Of a stretch of 64,000 bases of DNA, positions 34,619-44,647 are shown piece after piece. A model generated the notes under the pieces. It was not told the origin of the DNA. It saw only the letters and a list, made by a program, of their open reading frames with translations, and made no database searches. Location of the stretch: positions 1 to 64,000 of the forward strand of contig JAEESE010000018.1 in the NCBI GenBank assembly GCA_016286165.1, in the 5' to 3' direction. How positions within the stretch are numbered: the first letter of the stretch is position 1; each line of letters opens with the position of its first letter. The translations under genes were made by a program, and so were the position numbers. Source of the stretch: Bacteroidaceae bacterium (lineage in GTDB: Bacteria > Bacteroidota > Bacteroidia > Bacteroidales > Bacteroidaceae).

Positions 34619-35695
34619 ATGACCGCTTTAATCACAGGTATCACAGGCCAGGACGGTTCTTTCCTTGCCGAATTTCTTATAGAGAAAGGTTATGAAGTGC
34701 ACGGCATCCTTCGTCGCAGTTCATCTTTCAACACAGGTCGCATCGAGCACCTCTACCTTGACGAATGGGTTCGCGATATGAAGAAGAAACGTCTCGTTAA
34801 CCTCCACTGGGGTGATATGACCGACAGTTCTTCGCTTATTCGTATTATCTCTGAGGTACAGCCTGATGAGATATATAACTTGGCAGCACAGAGCCACGTC
34901 AAGGTGTCGTTCGATGTTCCTGAGTTTACGGCTGAGGCTGATGCTATGGGCGTTCTGCGTCTTCTTGAAGCAGTGCGCATTGCAGGTCTGGCAAAGAAAT
35001 GCCGTATTTATCAGGCTTCAACATCCGAGCTGTTCGGACTCGTGCAGGAAGTGCCGCAGAAGGAAACAACACCCTTCTATCCCCGCTCGCCTTATGGCGT
35101 TGCTAAGCTCTACGGCTATTGGATTATGAAGAACTACCGCGAGAGCTACGGCATGTATTGTTGCAATGGCATCCTTTTCAACCACGAGAGCGAGCGCCGT
35201 GGCGAGACCTTCGTGACACGTAAGATAACCCTTGCCGCAGCACGTATAGCACAAGGTTTTCAGGATAAGCTCTATCTCGGCAATCTCAATGCCCTTCGCG
35301 ACTGGGGTTACGCAAAAGATTATGTGGAATGTATGTGGCTTATCCTGCAGCAGCAACAGCCCGATGATTACGTGATAGCCACCGGCGAGTACCATTCCGT
35401 GCGCGAGTTCTGCACGCTGGCCTTCAAGGAGGTGGGCATTGAACTTCGCTGGGAAGGTGAAGGCGTCGAGGAAAAAGGAATAGATATAGCAACGGGTAAG
35501 GTGCTGGTCGAGGTGGATCCCAAATACTTCCGTCCTGCCGAGGTGGACCAACTCCTCGGTGACCCGTCGAAAGCTAAGCAGGTGCTGGGTTGGAATCCTC
35601 ACAAGACCTCATTCGAGGACCTTGTCAAGATCATGGTACAGCACGACATGAAGAAAGTGCGCAAGCTCTATCTTCGTTCACAACTCGAAGACTAA
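34619..35695 (+). CDS. gmd: GDP-mannose 4,6-dehydratase
   Basis: The 358-residue short-chain dehydrogenase/reductase converts GDP-mannose to GDP-4-keto-6-deoxymannose. The NADP loop is [20 protein letters not shown] at the start, followed by [16 protein letters not shown]. The catalytic triad region includes STSELFG and [10 protein letters not shown] (Tyr-x-x-x-Lys). [17 protein letters not shown] and [17 protein letters not shown] are GMD signatures. It works with the next gene to make GDP-L-fucose for capsule or glycoprotein. Confidence 0.97.
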   Translation: MTALITGITGQDGSFLAEFLIEKGYEVHGILRRSSSFNTGRIEHLYLDEWVRDMKKKRLVNLHWGDMTDSSSLIRIISEVQPDEIYNLAAQSHVKVSFDVPEFTAEADAMGVLRLLEAVRIAGLAKKCRIYQASTSELFGLVQEVPQKETTPFYPRSPYGVAKLYGYWIMKNYRESYGMYCCNGILFNHESERRGETFVTRKITLAAARIAQGFQDKLYLGNLNALRDWGYAKDYVECMWLILQQQQPDDYVIATGEYHSVREFCTLAFKEVGIELRWEGEGVEEKGIDIATGKVLVEVDPKYFRPAEVDQLLGDPSKAKQVLGWNPHKTSFEDLVKIMVQHDMKKVRKLYLRSQLED

Positions 35696-35702
35696 TCCAT
35701 CT

Positions 35703-35785
35703 CCTTTTTCACTTTTCACCTTTCACTTTTCACCTTTCATTTTTCACTTTTCACTTTTCATTTTTCACTTTTCATTTTTCATTAA
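35703..35785. repeat. TTTTCAC/TTTCACC degenerate array between gmd and fcl
   Basis: About nine units of the form CACTTTTCACCTTTCACTTT occupy most of the 96 bp spacer. The same motif recurs at 56077-56115. No ORF is found in it. Confidence 0.65.
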
Positions 35786-35791
35786 CAACAG

Positions 35792-36733
35792 ATGGAACTA
35801 TCGTCAAAGATATATGTTGCCGGTCATCGCGGTATGGTGGGAAGTGCCATAGTTCGCGAGCTGCAACGCCAAGGATATACTAATATCATCACTCGTACTC
35901 ACGCTGAACTGGACTTGACGCGCCAGGTCGACGTTGAGGCATTCTTTGCCCAGGAGAAACCTGAGTATGTCTTTCTTGCTGCTGCCAAGGTGGGCGGTAT
36001 TGTTGCCAATCAAAACGCCTTGGCCGACTTCATGTACGACAACATGATCCTTGAGATGAACGTCATTCATGCAGCCTGGAAGAACGGCTGCAAGAAACTT
36101 GAGTTCCTCGGTTCATCGTGCATCTATCCTCGATTGGCACCGCAGCCGATGACGGAGTCGTGCCTCCTGACCGGCGAACTCGAGAAGACAAACGAGGCAT
36201 ATGCCCTTGCAAAGATTAGCGGCTTGAAGTACTGCGAGTTCCTTAATCGTCAGTACGGCACTGACTACATCTCCGTCATGCCCACTAACTTATACGGCCC
36301 CAACGACAACTATCATCCCGAGCATTCCCATGTGCTGCCTGCTCTCATTCGTCGTTTCCACGAAGCCAAGGTGAGTGGTGCTGAATCTGTAGTCTGCTGG
36401 GGCGACGGCAGTCCCCTGCGCGAGTTCCTCTATGTCGACGATCTGGCTAACCTCTGTGTGTTCCTGATGAACAACTACAGCGGCAACGAGACCGTCAATG
36501 CCGGCACAGGTAAGGAACTTACGATAAAAGCCCTTACCGAACTCGTTGCCAAGGTGGTAGGATATGAAGGTAGGGTAGAGTGGGACACTACTCGTCCCAA
36601 CGGCACGCCACGCAAGCTGCTTGACGTCAGCAAGGCAACAGCTCTCGGTTGGACTTATCGCACGGAACTTGAGGACGGCATCCGCCTTGCTTATGCCGAC
36701 TTTTTGAATAACCCGATGAGGGCAGAACGATAA
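35792..36733 (+). CDS. fcl: GDP-L-fucose synthase
   Basis: The 313-residue epimerase/reductase finishes GDP-L-fucose from the GMD product. NADP binding: [20 protein letters not shown]. Signature parts: [31 protein letters not shown] (the Ser/Cys of the active site) and [16 protein letters not shown] (Tyr-x-x-x-Lys). [21 protein letters not shown] is family specific. It follows gmd, the usual pairing, and its stop is 4 bp from the convergent stop of sdaA. Confidence 0.97.
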   Translation: MELSSKIYVAGHRGMVGSAIVRELQRQGYTNIITRTHAELDLTRQVDVEAFFAQEKPEYVFLAAAKVGGIVANQNALADFMYDNMILEMNVIHAAWKNGCKKLEFLGSSCIYPRLAPQPMTESCLLTGELEKTNEAYALAKISGLKYCEFLNRQYGTDYISVMPTNLYGPNDNYHPEHSHVLPALIRRFHEAKVSGAESVVCWGDGSPLREFLYVDDLANLCVFLMNNYSGNETVNAGTGKELTIKALTELVAKVVGYEGRVEWDTTRPNGTPRKLLDVSKATALGWTYRTELEDGIRLAYADFLNNPMRAER

Positions 36734-36737
36734 GAGT

Positions 36738-37949
36738 TTAATCCTCTAAATGCTTGGCCAGGCCGCCTTCGCTTGTCTCTTTGTAAAGCGAAGGCAGGTC
36801 GTGGCCGGTTTGTTTCATCACGCGGACTACCCGGTCGAAGCTTACCCGATGCTGACCATCGGAAAGCGAAGCATAGAAGTTGGCATCGAGGGCACGGGCT
36901 GCCGCAAAGGCATTGCGTTCAATGCAAGGAATCTGCACGAGTCCGCACACGGGGTCGCAGGTCATGCCGAGGTGGTGCTCCAAGCCCATTTCCGCAGCGT
37001 ATTCTATCTGAGCCACCGAACCGCCGAAGAGTTGGCAGGCTGCTGCTGAAGCCATGGCGCTGGCTACGCCGACCTCACCCTGACAGCCTACGTCGGCGCC
37101 GCTGATGCTGGCATTGAACTTAACCAAGTTGCCGATTAGTCCGGCTGTGGCTAAGGCGTGAAGAATACGCTCCTCCGAGAAGGCGTGGTTGTGACCTAAG
37201 TGATAAAGCACCGCTGGCAGCACACCGCAAGAACCGCAAGTAGGAGCTGTGACGATGACTCCTCCTGAGGCATTCTCCTCGCTGACGGCCAACGCATAGG
37301 CATATACCAAGCCCGAGCTCTGAAGGTTTGCCTTGTACCCCTTGGCCTTGGTGTAATAGATAGGTGCCTTGCGCTGCAGTCCCAATGGGCCGGGCAGAAT
37401 ACCTTCGTGGTCAATGCCGCGTTCCACGGCGGCTTGCATCACGAGCCATACCTCTCTGAGGAAATCCCATATCTCCTTGCCCTCACATTGTTCTACGTAT
37501 TCCCAGAAGGCGTGGCCCGTTTCCTGACACCAGTGCATGATTTCCTTCATGGTTGTCAAAGGGTATACCTGTGCGCTTTCCTGGCTTGATGGTTCGGTGA
37601 CATTTCCCTCTGACAAAGCTCCGCCGCCGATACTATACACAGTCCATTCGTCCTCGAGCAAGCCGTCGGCCTTACGCACAGCAAACTTCATCCCATTAGG
37701 ATGAAACGGCAGAAAGACCGTAGGCTTCCAATGTAAATCGACTGGAGCCTGAGCTTCAAGCACACGCAGGATGGCAACGTCGGTCATATGCCCCTTGCCT
37801 GTAGCGGCAAGCGAGCCATAGAGTGTAACGTCAAAGGCCGTTGCTTCGGGGTGGCGCTCAAGATACTGACGGGCAGCAGCTTGCGGCCCCATGGTATGGC
37901 TGCTCGAAGGCCCCGTTCCTATTCTGTATAATTCACGAAGGGACTGCAT
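36738..37949 (-). CDS. sdaA: L-serine dehydratase, iron-sulfur type, single chain
   Basis: The 403-residue protein deaminates L-serine to pyruvate. The beta domain comes first (MQSLRELYRIGTGPSSSHTM, GSLAATGKGHMTDVAI), followed by the alpha domain with cysteines for the [4Fe-4S] cluster (TCGSCGVLPAVLY, then MTCDPVCGLVQIPC). SGADVGCQGEVGVASAMA is conserved. It starts 40 bp after the sulfotransferase stop, so read-through from that operon is possible. The function itself is unrelated to sulfation unless serine metabolism is linked. Confidence 0.95.
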   Translation of the reverse strand: MQSLRELYRIGTGPSSSHTMGPQAAARQYLERHPEATAFDVTLYGSLAATGKGHMTDVAILRVLEAQAPVDLHWKPTVFLPFHPNGMKFAVRKADGLLEDEWTVYSIGGGALSEGNVTEPSSQESAQVYPLTTMKEIMHWCQETGHAFWEYVEQCEGKEIWDFLREVWLVMQAAVERGIDHEGILPGPLGLQRKAPIYYTKAKGYKANLQSSGLVYAYALAVSEENASGGVIVTAPTCGSCGVLPAVLYHLGHNHAFSEERILHALATAGLIGNLVKFNASISGADVGCQGEVGVASAMASAAACQLFGGSVAQIEYAAEMGLEHHLGMTCDPVCGLVQIPCIERNAFAAARALDANFYASLSDGQHRVSFDRVVRVMKQTGHDLPSLYKETSEGGLAKHLED

Positions 37950-37989
37950 GATAATCCTTGTTTAATACACGTTCTTATTCACGACGATT

Positions 37990-39102
37990 TTATCCTCGTC
38001 TGTCGTAGCCCCAGTCGTCGATGGCCTGTCCCCAGTGCTCGTTGACGAGTTGGATAGTGCGGGGCTTGTACTCGTATTCGTTCTTCTTGTAGCCGCGTTT
38101 GCTTTCAAGATAGGCACGAATGGCTGCTTCCGATTCTTCCCAGCCGGGCAGTCCTAACTTGGAGTAGATATCCTTGGTAGTGCCATAGGCATCACGTTCA
38201 AACTCCTCAAACTTAACCTCGTAGAGGTTGCCTTCGGGGATGAACTTCTTCTGCTCCTGATATGCTTTGTACAAACGTGGGTACACCTCAATGGCGAATT
38301 CCTCAATCTGGTCATCGCTGACGTCCTGCAGTCGCAGAGGTGCACAAGTCTGTGTAAAGAACGAGCGGGTGGATTCGAATACCGTGTACGGATTGCGCAT
38401 GAGGTAGATAAACTTCGCGTTGGGGAACAGTTCTACCAGCGCTTTTACATGTCCCGTGTGAGGTGGATTCTTCGAGAGATACTGAGTGCCGCCTGTGTTC
38501 CAAAGCGAGATCTTTACAATCTTCATGAAAGCCTCTTGATATGCGCGCTTCTCTTCGGGCGTAATCTTCTCGAAAGTAAGCCAGCGGTCGCAGTATTCGA
38601 GCATCGATTTGGGGAAGTACCAGAAATCGTAGTAGGAGTAGGGCATGGTATTGTTCAGTGCAAACTCCTCTTCCTGCGGCGTATCAGGCGTCAGCTCCAT
38701 GCCGTCGGTAGGTCGGCGGTTGGGAATGAAGACGTTCATCATGAATTTGAAGAACGGTTGCCCAAACATCATCAAGTGTGGGAACACGGTCTGGTAGGTC
38801 GTCGTGTGCCCGAAGTGCTCGTCCTTGGCAAAGATGTTGTGAACGAAAGTCGTTCCCGACCGCCAGTGACCAAGGATGAACAATGGATCGTGCTCCAAAG
38901 GCTTGTCGGCCAACAGTTTCCTGTAGCGATGTTCTTGGATTGGCGTCAGCGTTGACAATAGTCGGCAGATGCTCTTCGTAAGATAGTATTTAGTCCGGAA
39001 ACCTTTATCGATAGGTCGTCCGGCAGTCATTTCTTTGAACGTTTTCCAGTCGGCTCCGACGAGCGGGTTGACAGGAAGGTCTTCGAATTTTAAAAGTCCC
39101 AT
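37990..39102 (-). CDS. PAPS-dependent sulfotransferase (BtSULT-like)
   Basis: The 370-residue protein has the PAPS-binding loop LFILGHWRSGTTFVHNIF (near residue 80) and the 3'-phosphate motif YLMRNPYTVFESTRSFF (near 240), with SKNPPHTGHVKALVELFPNA before it. No signal peptide is seen. It lies 3 bp after cysN, so sulfation would be fed directly by the PAPS pathway of the same operon. A cluster of APS kinase, permease, cysD, cysN and a sulfotransferase is known from Bacteroides thetaiotaomicron, where the enzyme sulfates sterols. The acceptor here cannot be read from sequence and may be a sterol, lipid or glycan. Confidence 0.88.
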   Translation of the reverse strand: MGLLKFEDLPVNPLVGADWKTFKEMTAGRPIDKGFRTKYYLTKSICRLLSTLTPIQEHRYRKLLADKPLEHDPLFILGHWRSGTTFVHNIFAKDEHFGHTTTYQTVFPHLMMFGQPFFKFMMNVFIPNRRPTDGMELTPDTPQEEEFALNNTMPYSYYDFWYFPKSMLEYCDRWLTFEKITPEEKRAYQEAFMKIVKISLWNTGGTQYLSKNPPHTGHVKALVELFPNAKFIYLMRNPYTVFESTRSFFTQTCAPLRLQDVSDDQIEEFAIEVYPRLYKAYQEQKKFIPEGNLYEVKFEEFERDAYGTTKDIYSKLGLPGWEESEAAIRAYLESKRGYKKNEYEYKPRTIQLVNEHWGQAIDDWGYDRRG

Positions 39103-39105
39103 TTT

Positions 39106-40533
39106 CTACTTTATAATCTTTATTTCCAAGCCTTGGCGAGCTAACTCTTTGACAGCGGTCTCAATAGCTTCGTGGTGCTCCTTGGCGATACCGAGTTTAT
39201 TGAGGTCGAGGACTGGCACAAGGTCGTTCTCGAGGGCGCTCTCGTCAAGAGGCTTCAAGATCATGCCTACGGCAGATGTGTTGTTGGTAATCGGGTCAAT
39301 GAGGATGAAGGCTCCAGTCTGACGGTTCTCAGTGTAAGCGTCGAAGAAGAGCGTCTTGGCGGTGAGAATATCCACCTGGCCAATCTCGTTGAGTTGGAAG
39401 GCTTCTCCTTCCTTGCGTGCCAAGGTGTTCACATCGATGCGATGACGTATGGCGGCAATTGTAGCTCGCGTGGTATTGGTGTTGTGTTTGAGGAAGAACT
39501 GCTTGGAGGTGTCCATAGGCTCTTCGTCCATCCATACCAGCATCGTAGTGAAATGACGACCGATATGCGGAAGGTTGTCGGGGTGCACAATCATCTCTCC
39601 GCGACTGATGTCTATTTCGTCCTCGAGGGTGATGGTCACGCTCTGCGGCGGGAAAGCCTCCTTCAGCTCACCTTCGTAGGTGACGATGCTCTTTACCTTG
39701 CTCTTTTTCATCGAGGGCAGAGCCATCACCTCGTCGCCCACCTTGACTATGCCGCTTGCCACCTTACCGCAGAAGCCGCGGAAGTTAAGGTCGGGGCGCA
39801 GGACATACTGCACAGGATAGCGGAAGTCCTTGTAGTTGCGGTCGGCATGGATAGGCACCGTCTCGAGGAAGTCGAGTAGGGCAGGGCCGTTGTACCAGGG
39901 CGTGCGTTCGCTCTTCTCCACTACGTTGTCGCCGTCGCGAGCTGAAAGCGGGAAGCATGTCACGTCCTCAATGCCGAGGTGGTCGGTGAGCATGAGATAG
40001 TCGTTGACGATGGCATCGAAGACCTTCTTGTCGAAATTCACGAGGTCCATCTTATTCACAGCCAGCACGATATGCTTGATGCCGAGCAGCGATACGAGGA
40101 AAGTGTGGCGGCGCGTTTGTGTGATGACGCCCTTGCGTGCATCGATGAGGATAATGGCAAGGTTGGCCGTGGAGCCGCCCGTGATCATGTTTCGGGTGTA
40201 CTGCTCGTGTCCCGGAGTGTCGGCAATGATGAACTTACGTTTGTTTGTCGAGAAATAGCGGTAGGCCACGTCGATGGTGATACCTTCCTCGCGTTCTGCC
40301 TTAAGGCCGTCGAGCAACAGGGCATAGTCTATGCTGTCGCCGGCGTTGCCCACGCGTTTGCTGTCGCGTTCAAGGGCTGTGAGCTGGTCGTCGTAGAGTT
40401 TCTTGGAGTCGAAGAGCAGACGTCCGATAAGCGTCGATTTTCCATCGTCGACGCTTCCTGCTGTCAGCAGGCGCAACAGGTCTTTCTGTTCGTCTGCGTC
40501 GAGATAGGCTTTAATATCAAGTTGTGAACTCAT
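39106..40533 (-). CDS. cysN: Sulfate adenylyltransferase subunit 1 (GTPase)
   Basis: The 475-residue protein is an EF-Tu-like GTPase that drives APS synthesis with CysD. G motifs: [16 protein letters not shown] (near residue 26), [14 protein letters not shown] (near 103-116) and LAVNKMDL (near 158-165). Beta-barrel domains follow, with [16 protein letters not shown] and [11 protein letters not shown]. There is no fused APS kinase domain, consistent with a separate cysC upstream. Unusually it is separated from cysD by a 4 kb helicase gene. It runs 3 bp into the sulfotransferase gene. Confidence 0.96.
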   Translation of the reverse strand: MSSQLDIKAYLDADEQKDLLRLLTAGSVDDGKSTLIGRLLFDSKKLYDDQLTALERDSKRVGNAGDSIDYALLLDGLKAEREEGITIDVAYRYFSTNKRKFIIADTPGHEQYTRNMITGGSTANLAIILIDARKGVITQTRRHTFLVSLLGIKHIVLAVNKMDLVNFDKKVFDAIVNDYLMLTDHLGIEDVTCFPLSARDGDNVVEKSERTPWYNGPALLDFLETVPIHADRNYKDFRYPVQYVLRPDLNFRGFCGKVASGIVKVGDEVMALPSMKKSKVKSIVTYEGELKEAFPPQSVTITLEDEIDISRGEMIVHPDNLPHIGRHFTTMLVWMDEEPMDTSKQFFLKHNTNTTRATIAAIRHRIDVNTLARKEGEAFQLNEIGQVDILTAKTLFFDAYTENRQTGAFILIDPITNNTSAVGMILKPLDESALENDLVPVLDLNKLGIAKEHHEAIETAVKELARQGLEIKIIK

Positions 40534-40546
40534 GTGATATGATTTT

Positions 40547-40660
40547 GGCGTGATAACGAAAGATTAAGCGTAATAACGAAATAACGTGATAACGTGATAA
40601 CGAAAGAGTTGGCGTGATAACGAAATAACGTGATAACGAATGAATTAGCGTGATAACGGC
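40547..40660. repeat. GATAACGAAA / GTGATAACG degenerate tandem array
   Basis: The 128 bp spacer between the helicase gene and cysN is almost wholly made of GTGATAACGAAATAACGTGA-type units of about 10-18 bp. It lies directly upstream of cysN and could influence its expression, but no promoter consensus is found in it. Confidence 0.65.
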
Positions 40661-40661
40661 A

Positions 40662-43600
40662 TTAATTGTTAATTTTTAGGTTCTCGCCGTCGCGAATGAT
40701 TTGCTTGCTGCTGATCAGGCGTGCCACGCTACGGGTGATGGCGTTGTCGATACGTGTCGTGCGGCGTGTGTAGCCTAAAACGCGATTGGCAGCCAGCTTG
40801 ATGTCGTCGAGCGACAGCGACAGCTGTTCCTTAATCACCTGCAGCACCACAGCGTCGATCTTATCCTCGGGGATTTCATCGATATCGCGCTTCTCGCCCG
40901 TCGAGGCCTTTACGGCTATGGGCTTTGGCACTTTAGTCTTCTCGGCCACGATGGTCGGAGCAGCCAGGCTGAGCGGAGCCGCCTGCGGCTTAGCAGGGCC
41001 GTTGCCTTCTATGGCTGCCACGATGGCGTCGATGACGCGCTGGCGGTTCTGCATCCAATCTACACTCCACACGCGGAGCACTTTCCACCCGAGGCCTTGA
41101 AGTACCGACGGTTGGGTGAGTTCGCGGTCGCGGGCTATCTTCGTGGCATTACGTGCCGGGTTGTCGATGAGTATGCCGAGCAAGTAGCGCTCGCTGTCGG
41201 ATGGATCAACTACCGCCACGTCAACTTTGAACAATGAACGTCCGACGGCTGTAGTGGTCTCATAGCCCATGGCCTTGATGGTGGCGGCTATGTCCTCAGC
41301 TACGGCGTCGCTGGCAGAGCCTGCGGCGTTGCCTGAAGCATCGCTCTTGATGAGCTGCCCCGTCTCGGCATATTTCAGGAATTTCTGCAGTCCCTCAACG
41401 CCCAGCGCCTTCGAACGGCGTAAGTCAATCTGCTCGGCGCGGAGCGTGGAATAGACAATCATCTCATAGCGGGCACGCGACACGGCCACGTTCAGCCGGC
41501 GTTCACCGCCGCGGTTGTTAAGCGGTCCGAAGTTCATACTTACGTTGCCGTCCTTGTCGGGACCGTAGCCTACGCTGAACAGAATGACGTCGCGCTCATC
41601 GCCCTGTACGTTCTCGAGGTTCTTGATGAAGATAGGTTCTTCCACTTGGAAGGCCTTGCCTTCGAGGTCGGGGTACTTGGCCAGTTCGTCCATCAGCACA
41701 TCTTCGATGAGGTTCTGCTGTGCCATGGAGAAGGCCACCACGCCAATGCTTCGCTTCGACAATTCATCGTCGGACAACCGGCGCAGAATTTCCTTTACCA
41801 CAGCATCGGCTTCGGCGCGGTTGCTGCGCTTGCCGCCTTTGTCGTATGTACCCTCGACCTTCACGAGCGACACCTTCTGCAGGCGGTCGTCGGCCGACGG
41901 GAAGGTGAAGAGACGGCCTTCGTAGTACTCCTGATTGGAGAAGGCAATGAGCGACTCGTGCTTCGAACGGTAGTGGAATGCGAGGTAATGGCCGGGTATG
42001 GTCAGCGCCTGGCAATCGTCGAGGATGCTGTCGAGGTCGTCGAGTTCGGCATCTTCGTCGTCCACTTGCTGAGTATCAAAGAAGCTGGTCGGCGGCATCT
42101 GTTTGTTGTCGCCCACCACGATGAGCGCCTTGCCGCGCCCTATGGCTCCTACGGCCTCCGAGGTAGGCATCTGCGATGCTTCGTCGAAGATGACGAGGTC
42201 AAACTTAGGCTGATCCAAATCGATGAACTGTGCCACGCTGATGGGACTCATCAACATGCATGGGCAGAGCTTGGGCATCAGGTTCGGTATCTGGTCTATG
42301 ATGCGACGTATGCTGGTGCCTCTGCCGCCGTTGGCGATATAGCGTTTGAGGTTTGTCACCTCGCCCTTGGCGGCTTCGATGGTGATATTTGGGATTCGTG
42401 CTGCCAAACGGCAGTAGAGCTCTTTCTTGGTCAGTTCCTGGAAGTGCTCGGTAAGCTGCCGATAGCGGTTGATGACATCTTCGAACACCATTCCGCTGAA
42501 CTGGCGCAGTTCGTCGTCTGCGTCGATCATTGTCAGCGACCATTCTTTATAAAGTACCCGCGCGAGGGCATTGGCTGTTTCTGCGCCAGTATGTCCGGCT
42601 TCGATGTAGTCCACGGCAGGCTGCCAGCCTTCGGCGATGAGCTGAGCACGGCGGCTCGACCATTGGAACCACTCGCGCCACTGTTCCTTATTTGCCAGCC
42701 ATGCGGCGGGGTTGAAGGATGAGGCGGTGTCGCTGACCTGTTTCAGGCTTTCGACGAAAGCGTCGGCCTTGGCCTTATTGAGCGATGGGTCAATCTTCTG
42801 CAACCGCTTCACGAAGCTGTTTTTGGCAAAGAATCTGGGCAGGAACCATTTCTTGCTGATGGCCTGCCATTCGCTGATGAGGCTGGCGGGCTGCTCGTTG
42901 GTCGTCTGCAACTGCCGCAGCAGCGTTTCCAGTTGCGCGAGGCTTTCGCGCCTGTCGCTGCTCGGTGCCAAGCCGGCGAGCTGATGTCCGTGGGGATGTC
43001 CCGTCACTTGGAAGATGGCGTCCAGCTGCGTGAGCTCCTTGCTCACGTCCTCTAGTTCGGCAGCAGTCTTTGTGCTGGCGTAGTTCATGGCTGTGTCAAC
43101 GGGCTCAGCCTCGTTGCATGCCAGGTAACGCTCGATGCAGTCGTAAACCGATAAACCGCAGGCGCCGTTCTTGTGCACGGCTTGCATATATCCGTTCAGC
43201 TGCTGGCGCAGGGCAAAGAGCTCTGCCGACCGTTTCTCGAAATCCTCGCTCACATGACCGTGAGTCACATCGAGTGCCTGTTGCAGCTGTTCCAGGAAGT
43301 GCGTTTTGGTCACTTTGTTCGAATGCAGCTCCAGGCAGAACGGGTCTAATCCTATCTTTGCCAAGCGCTTCTGCACGACGCTCAAAGCAGCCATCTTCTC
43401 GGCAACGAAGAGCACGCGCTTGCCCTGGTAGAGGGCGTTGGCAATCATATTGGTAATGGTCTGGCTCTTACCCGTTCCCGGAGGGCCGTAGAGGATGAAG
43501 CTCTTGCCTTCGCCGCTCTCGATAACGGCTTCCAACTGTGAGCTGTCCACGCTGATAGGCGTAGCGATGTCTGCGGGCTTGGCGGTGAGGTCGAACTGGT

Positions 43601-44597
43601 GTACATCAGTGCCTGTGCCGTCGTCGGCAAACGTCAACCGGCGTTCCACGAGGCTCTGTACCACAGGACTCTGCTGCAGTTTCTCGGCATTGGTGTGGAT
43701 ATCATTCCACATCACGAACTTATTGAACGAGAAGAGGCCGAGCATGCTTTCGTCGAGCACTTCCCAACGCTGGTGCTGCTCAATGGCCTTGCGCAGCGCT
43801 GCAAAAACGGCCGACACATCTACTCCGCTCTCGTCAGTGGGCAGGGTATCGAACGACGGTACTAAGAGCTTGAACTGCTGACGTAGGAATTCTACGAGAG
43901 TGATGTTCATAATTGTCTCCTCGTCGCGCAGTCGGACTATGTAGCCGCCGCCGTTGCGCACTATGTCGACCGGTAAAAGGAGGATAGGCGCGTAACGCGG
44001 CTGGTCGCTCTTCTCGGTTACAAACCATTTGAGCATGCCGATGGCTATGAAAAGAGAGTTGGCACCGTTTTCCTCGAGTGCTGTGCGGGCACCTCGATAG
44101 AGGTTCGTAAGCACGGGCTTCAGCTCGGTCGCGCTGAGATATGTCAACAGCTTGTGTGCTTTGATATCCTCGTCGAACTGCGGTTTGAGCTCGGCGGCTT
44201 GAGAGGCTGAATGGAAGATACCGTCGGCCGTCTCGAGCTTCTTGCGACCTTCGGGCCACGGCTGAACAGTGTAGTTCTCGCCTGTCTGCAAGAGGTCTTC
44301 CATCTTGTTCACCTCGAAGGAGATGAACTGCACGGCGCGCTTGCCGAGGCGCGTGTTCAGCAGGTTGTTGCGCAGGCTGAAGTCCAAAAGCTTGCGCTCC
44401 CAGAGGGCTTGGCGTGTGAGCTGGCGCTCATCGATTTGCAAAGCGGCTTCCTCTGCGGCATCGATTGACGAGGCTTGGGAGGCCTCGGGAGTGCTTGGCT
44501 TTGCCGCTTCGCTATGCGAAGAACCCTCGGGCATGGTGGTGATGGGGCCCGGTGTGGAAGCCTCAGGTATGGTTGGCATAGTGTTGTCGTCTGTCAT
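40662..44597 (-). CDS. DUF4011 / SF1 helicase / MTES_1575-type endonuclease / DUF3320 protein
   Basis: This protein of 1311 residues (ATG at 44597; a TTG at 44636 is possible but less likely) has a disordered start rich in Pro/Ser/Thr. A DUF4011-like domain includes WERKLLDFSLRNNLLNTRLG (near 65-85). The helicase Walker A, ILYGPPGTGKSQTITNMIA, is near 370, with motif II VIFDEASQMPTSEAVGAIG near 806. The C-terminal helicase half includes VQGDERDVILFSVGYG and RRLNVAVSRARYEMIVYST. A Vsr/REase-like region near 1110-1185 (KVDVAVVDP, LGILIDN, LGWKVLRVWSVDW) is followed by a DUF3320-type tail. Such proteins occur as solitary genes and in proposed anti-phage systems. It interrupts the sulfate-activation operon, a position with no obvious functional link. 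Confidence 0.85.
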   Translation of the reverse strand: MTDDNTMPTIPEASTPGPITTMPEGSSHSEAAKPSTPEASQASSIDAAEEAALQIDERQLTRQALWERKLLDFSLRNNLLNTRLGKRAVQFISFEVNKMEDLLQTGENYTVQPWPEGRKKLETADGIFHSASQAAELKPQFDEDIKAHKLLTYLSATELKPVLTNLYRGARTALEENGANSLFIAIGMLKWFVTEKSDQPRYAPILLLPVDIVRNGGGYIVRLRDEETIMNITLVEFLRQQFKLLVPSFDTLPTDESGVDVSAVFAALRKAIEQHQRWEVLDESMLGLFSFNKFVMWNDIHTNAEKLQQSPVVQSLVERRLTFADDGTGTDVHQFDLTAKPADIATPISVDSSQLEAVIESGEGKSFILYGPPGTGKSQTITNMIANALYQGKRVLFVAEKMAALSVVQKRLAKIGLDPFCLELHSNKVTKTHFLEQLQQALDVTHGHVSEDFEKRSAELFALRQQLNGYMQAVHKNGACGLSVYDCIERYLACNEAEPVDTAMNYASTKTAAELEDVSKELTQLDAIFQVTGHPHGHQLAGLAPSSDRRESLAQLETLLRQLQTTNEQPASLISEWQAISKKWFLPRFFAKNSFVKRLQKIDPSLNKAKADAFVESLKQVSDTASSFNPAAWLANKEQWREWFQWSSRRAQLIAEGWQPAVDYIEAGHTGAETANALARVLYKEWSLTMIDADDELRQFSGMVFEDVINRYRQLTEHFQELTKKELYCRLAARIPNITIEAAKGEVTNLKRYIANGGRGTSIRRIIDQIPNLMPKLCPCMLMSPISVAQFIDLDQPKFDLVIFDEASQMPTSEAVGAIGRGKALIVVGDNKQMPPTSFFDTQQVDDEDAELDDLDSILDDCQALTIPGHYLAFHYRSKHESLIAFSNQEYYEGRLFTFPSADDRLQKVSLVKVEGTYDKGGKRSNRAEADAVVKEILRRLSDDELSKRSIGVVAFSMAQQNLIEDVLMDELAKYPDLEGKAFQVEEPIFIKNLENVQGDERDVILFSVGYGPDKDGNVSMNFGPLNNRGGERRLNVAVSRARYEMIVYSTLRAEQIDLRRSKALGVEGLQKFLKYAETGQLIKSDASGNAAGSASDAVAEDIAATIKAMGYETTTAVGRSLFKVDVAVVDPSDSERYLLGILIDNPARNATKIARDRELTQPSVLQGLGWKVLRVWSVDWMQNRQRVIDAIVAAIEGNGPAKPQAAPLSLAAPTIVAEKTKVPKPIAVKASTGEKRDIDEIPEDKIDAVVLQVIKEQLSLSLDDIKLAANRVLGYTRRTTRIDNAITRSVARLISSKQIIRDGENLKINN

Positions 44598-44614
44598 AGG
44601 GCTGTTGGTTTTTG

Positions 44615-44635
44615 TGTTGCGACAGAGTCGCAACA
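44615..44635. repeat. Perfect 9 bp palindrome between cysD and the helicase gene
   Basis: TGTTGCGAC AGA GTCGCAACA forms a 9 bp stem with a 3 nt loop. It lies in the 50 bp spacer just before the helicase ATG. It could attenuate or separate transcripts, or mark an operator. No T-tract follows on the minus strand. Confidence 0.6.
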
Positions 44636-44647
44636 AACAGGACTTGT

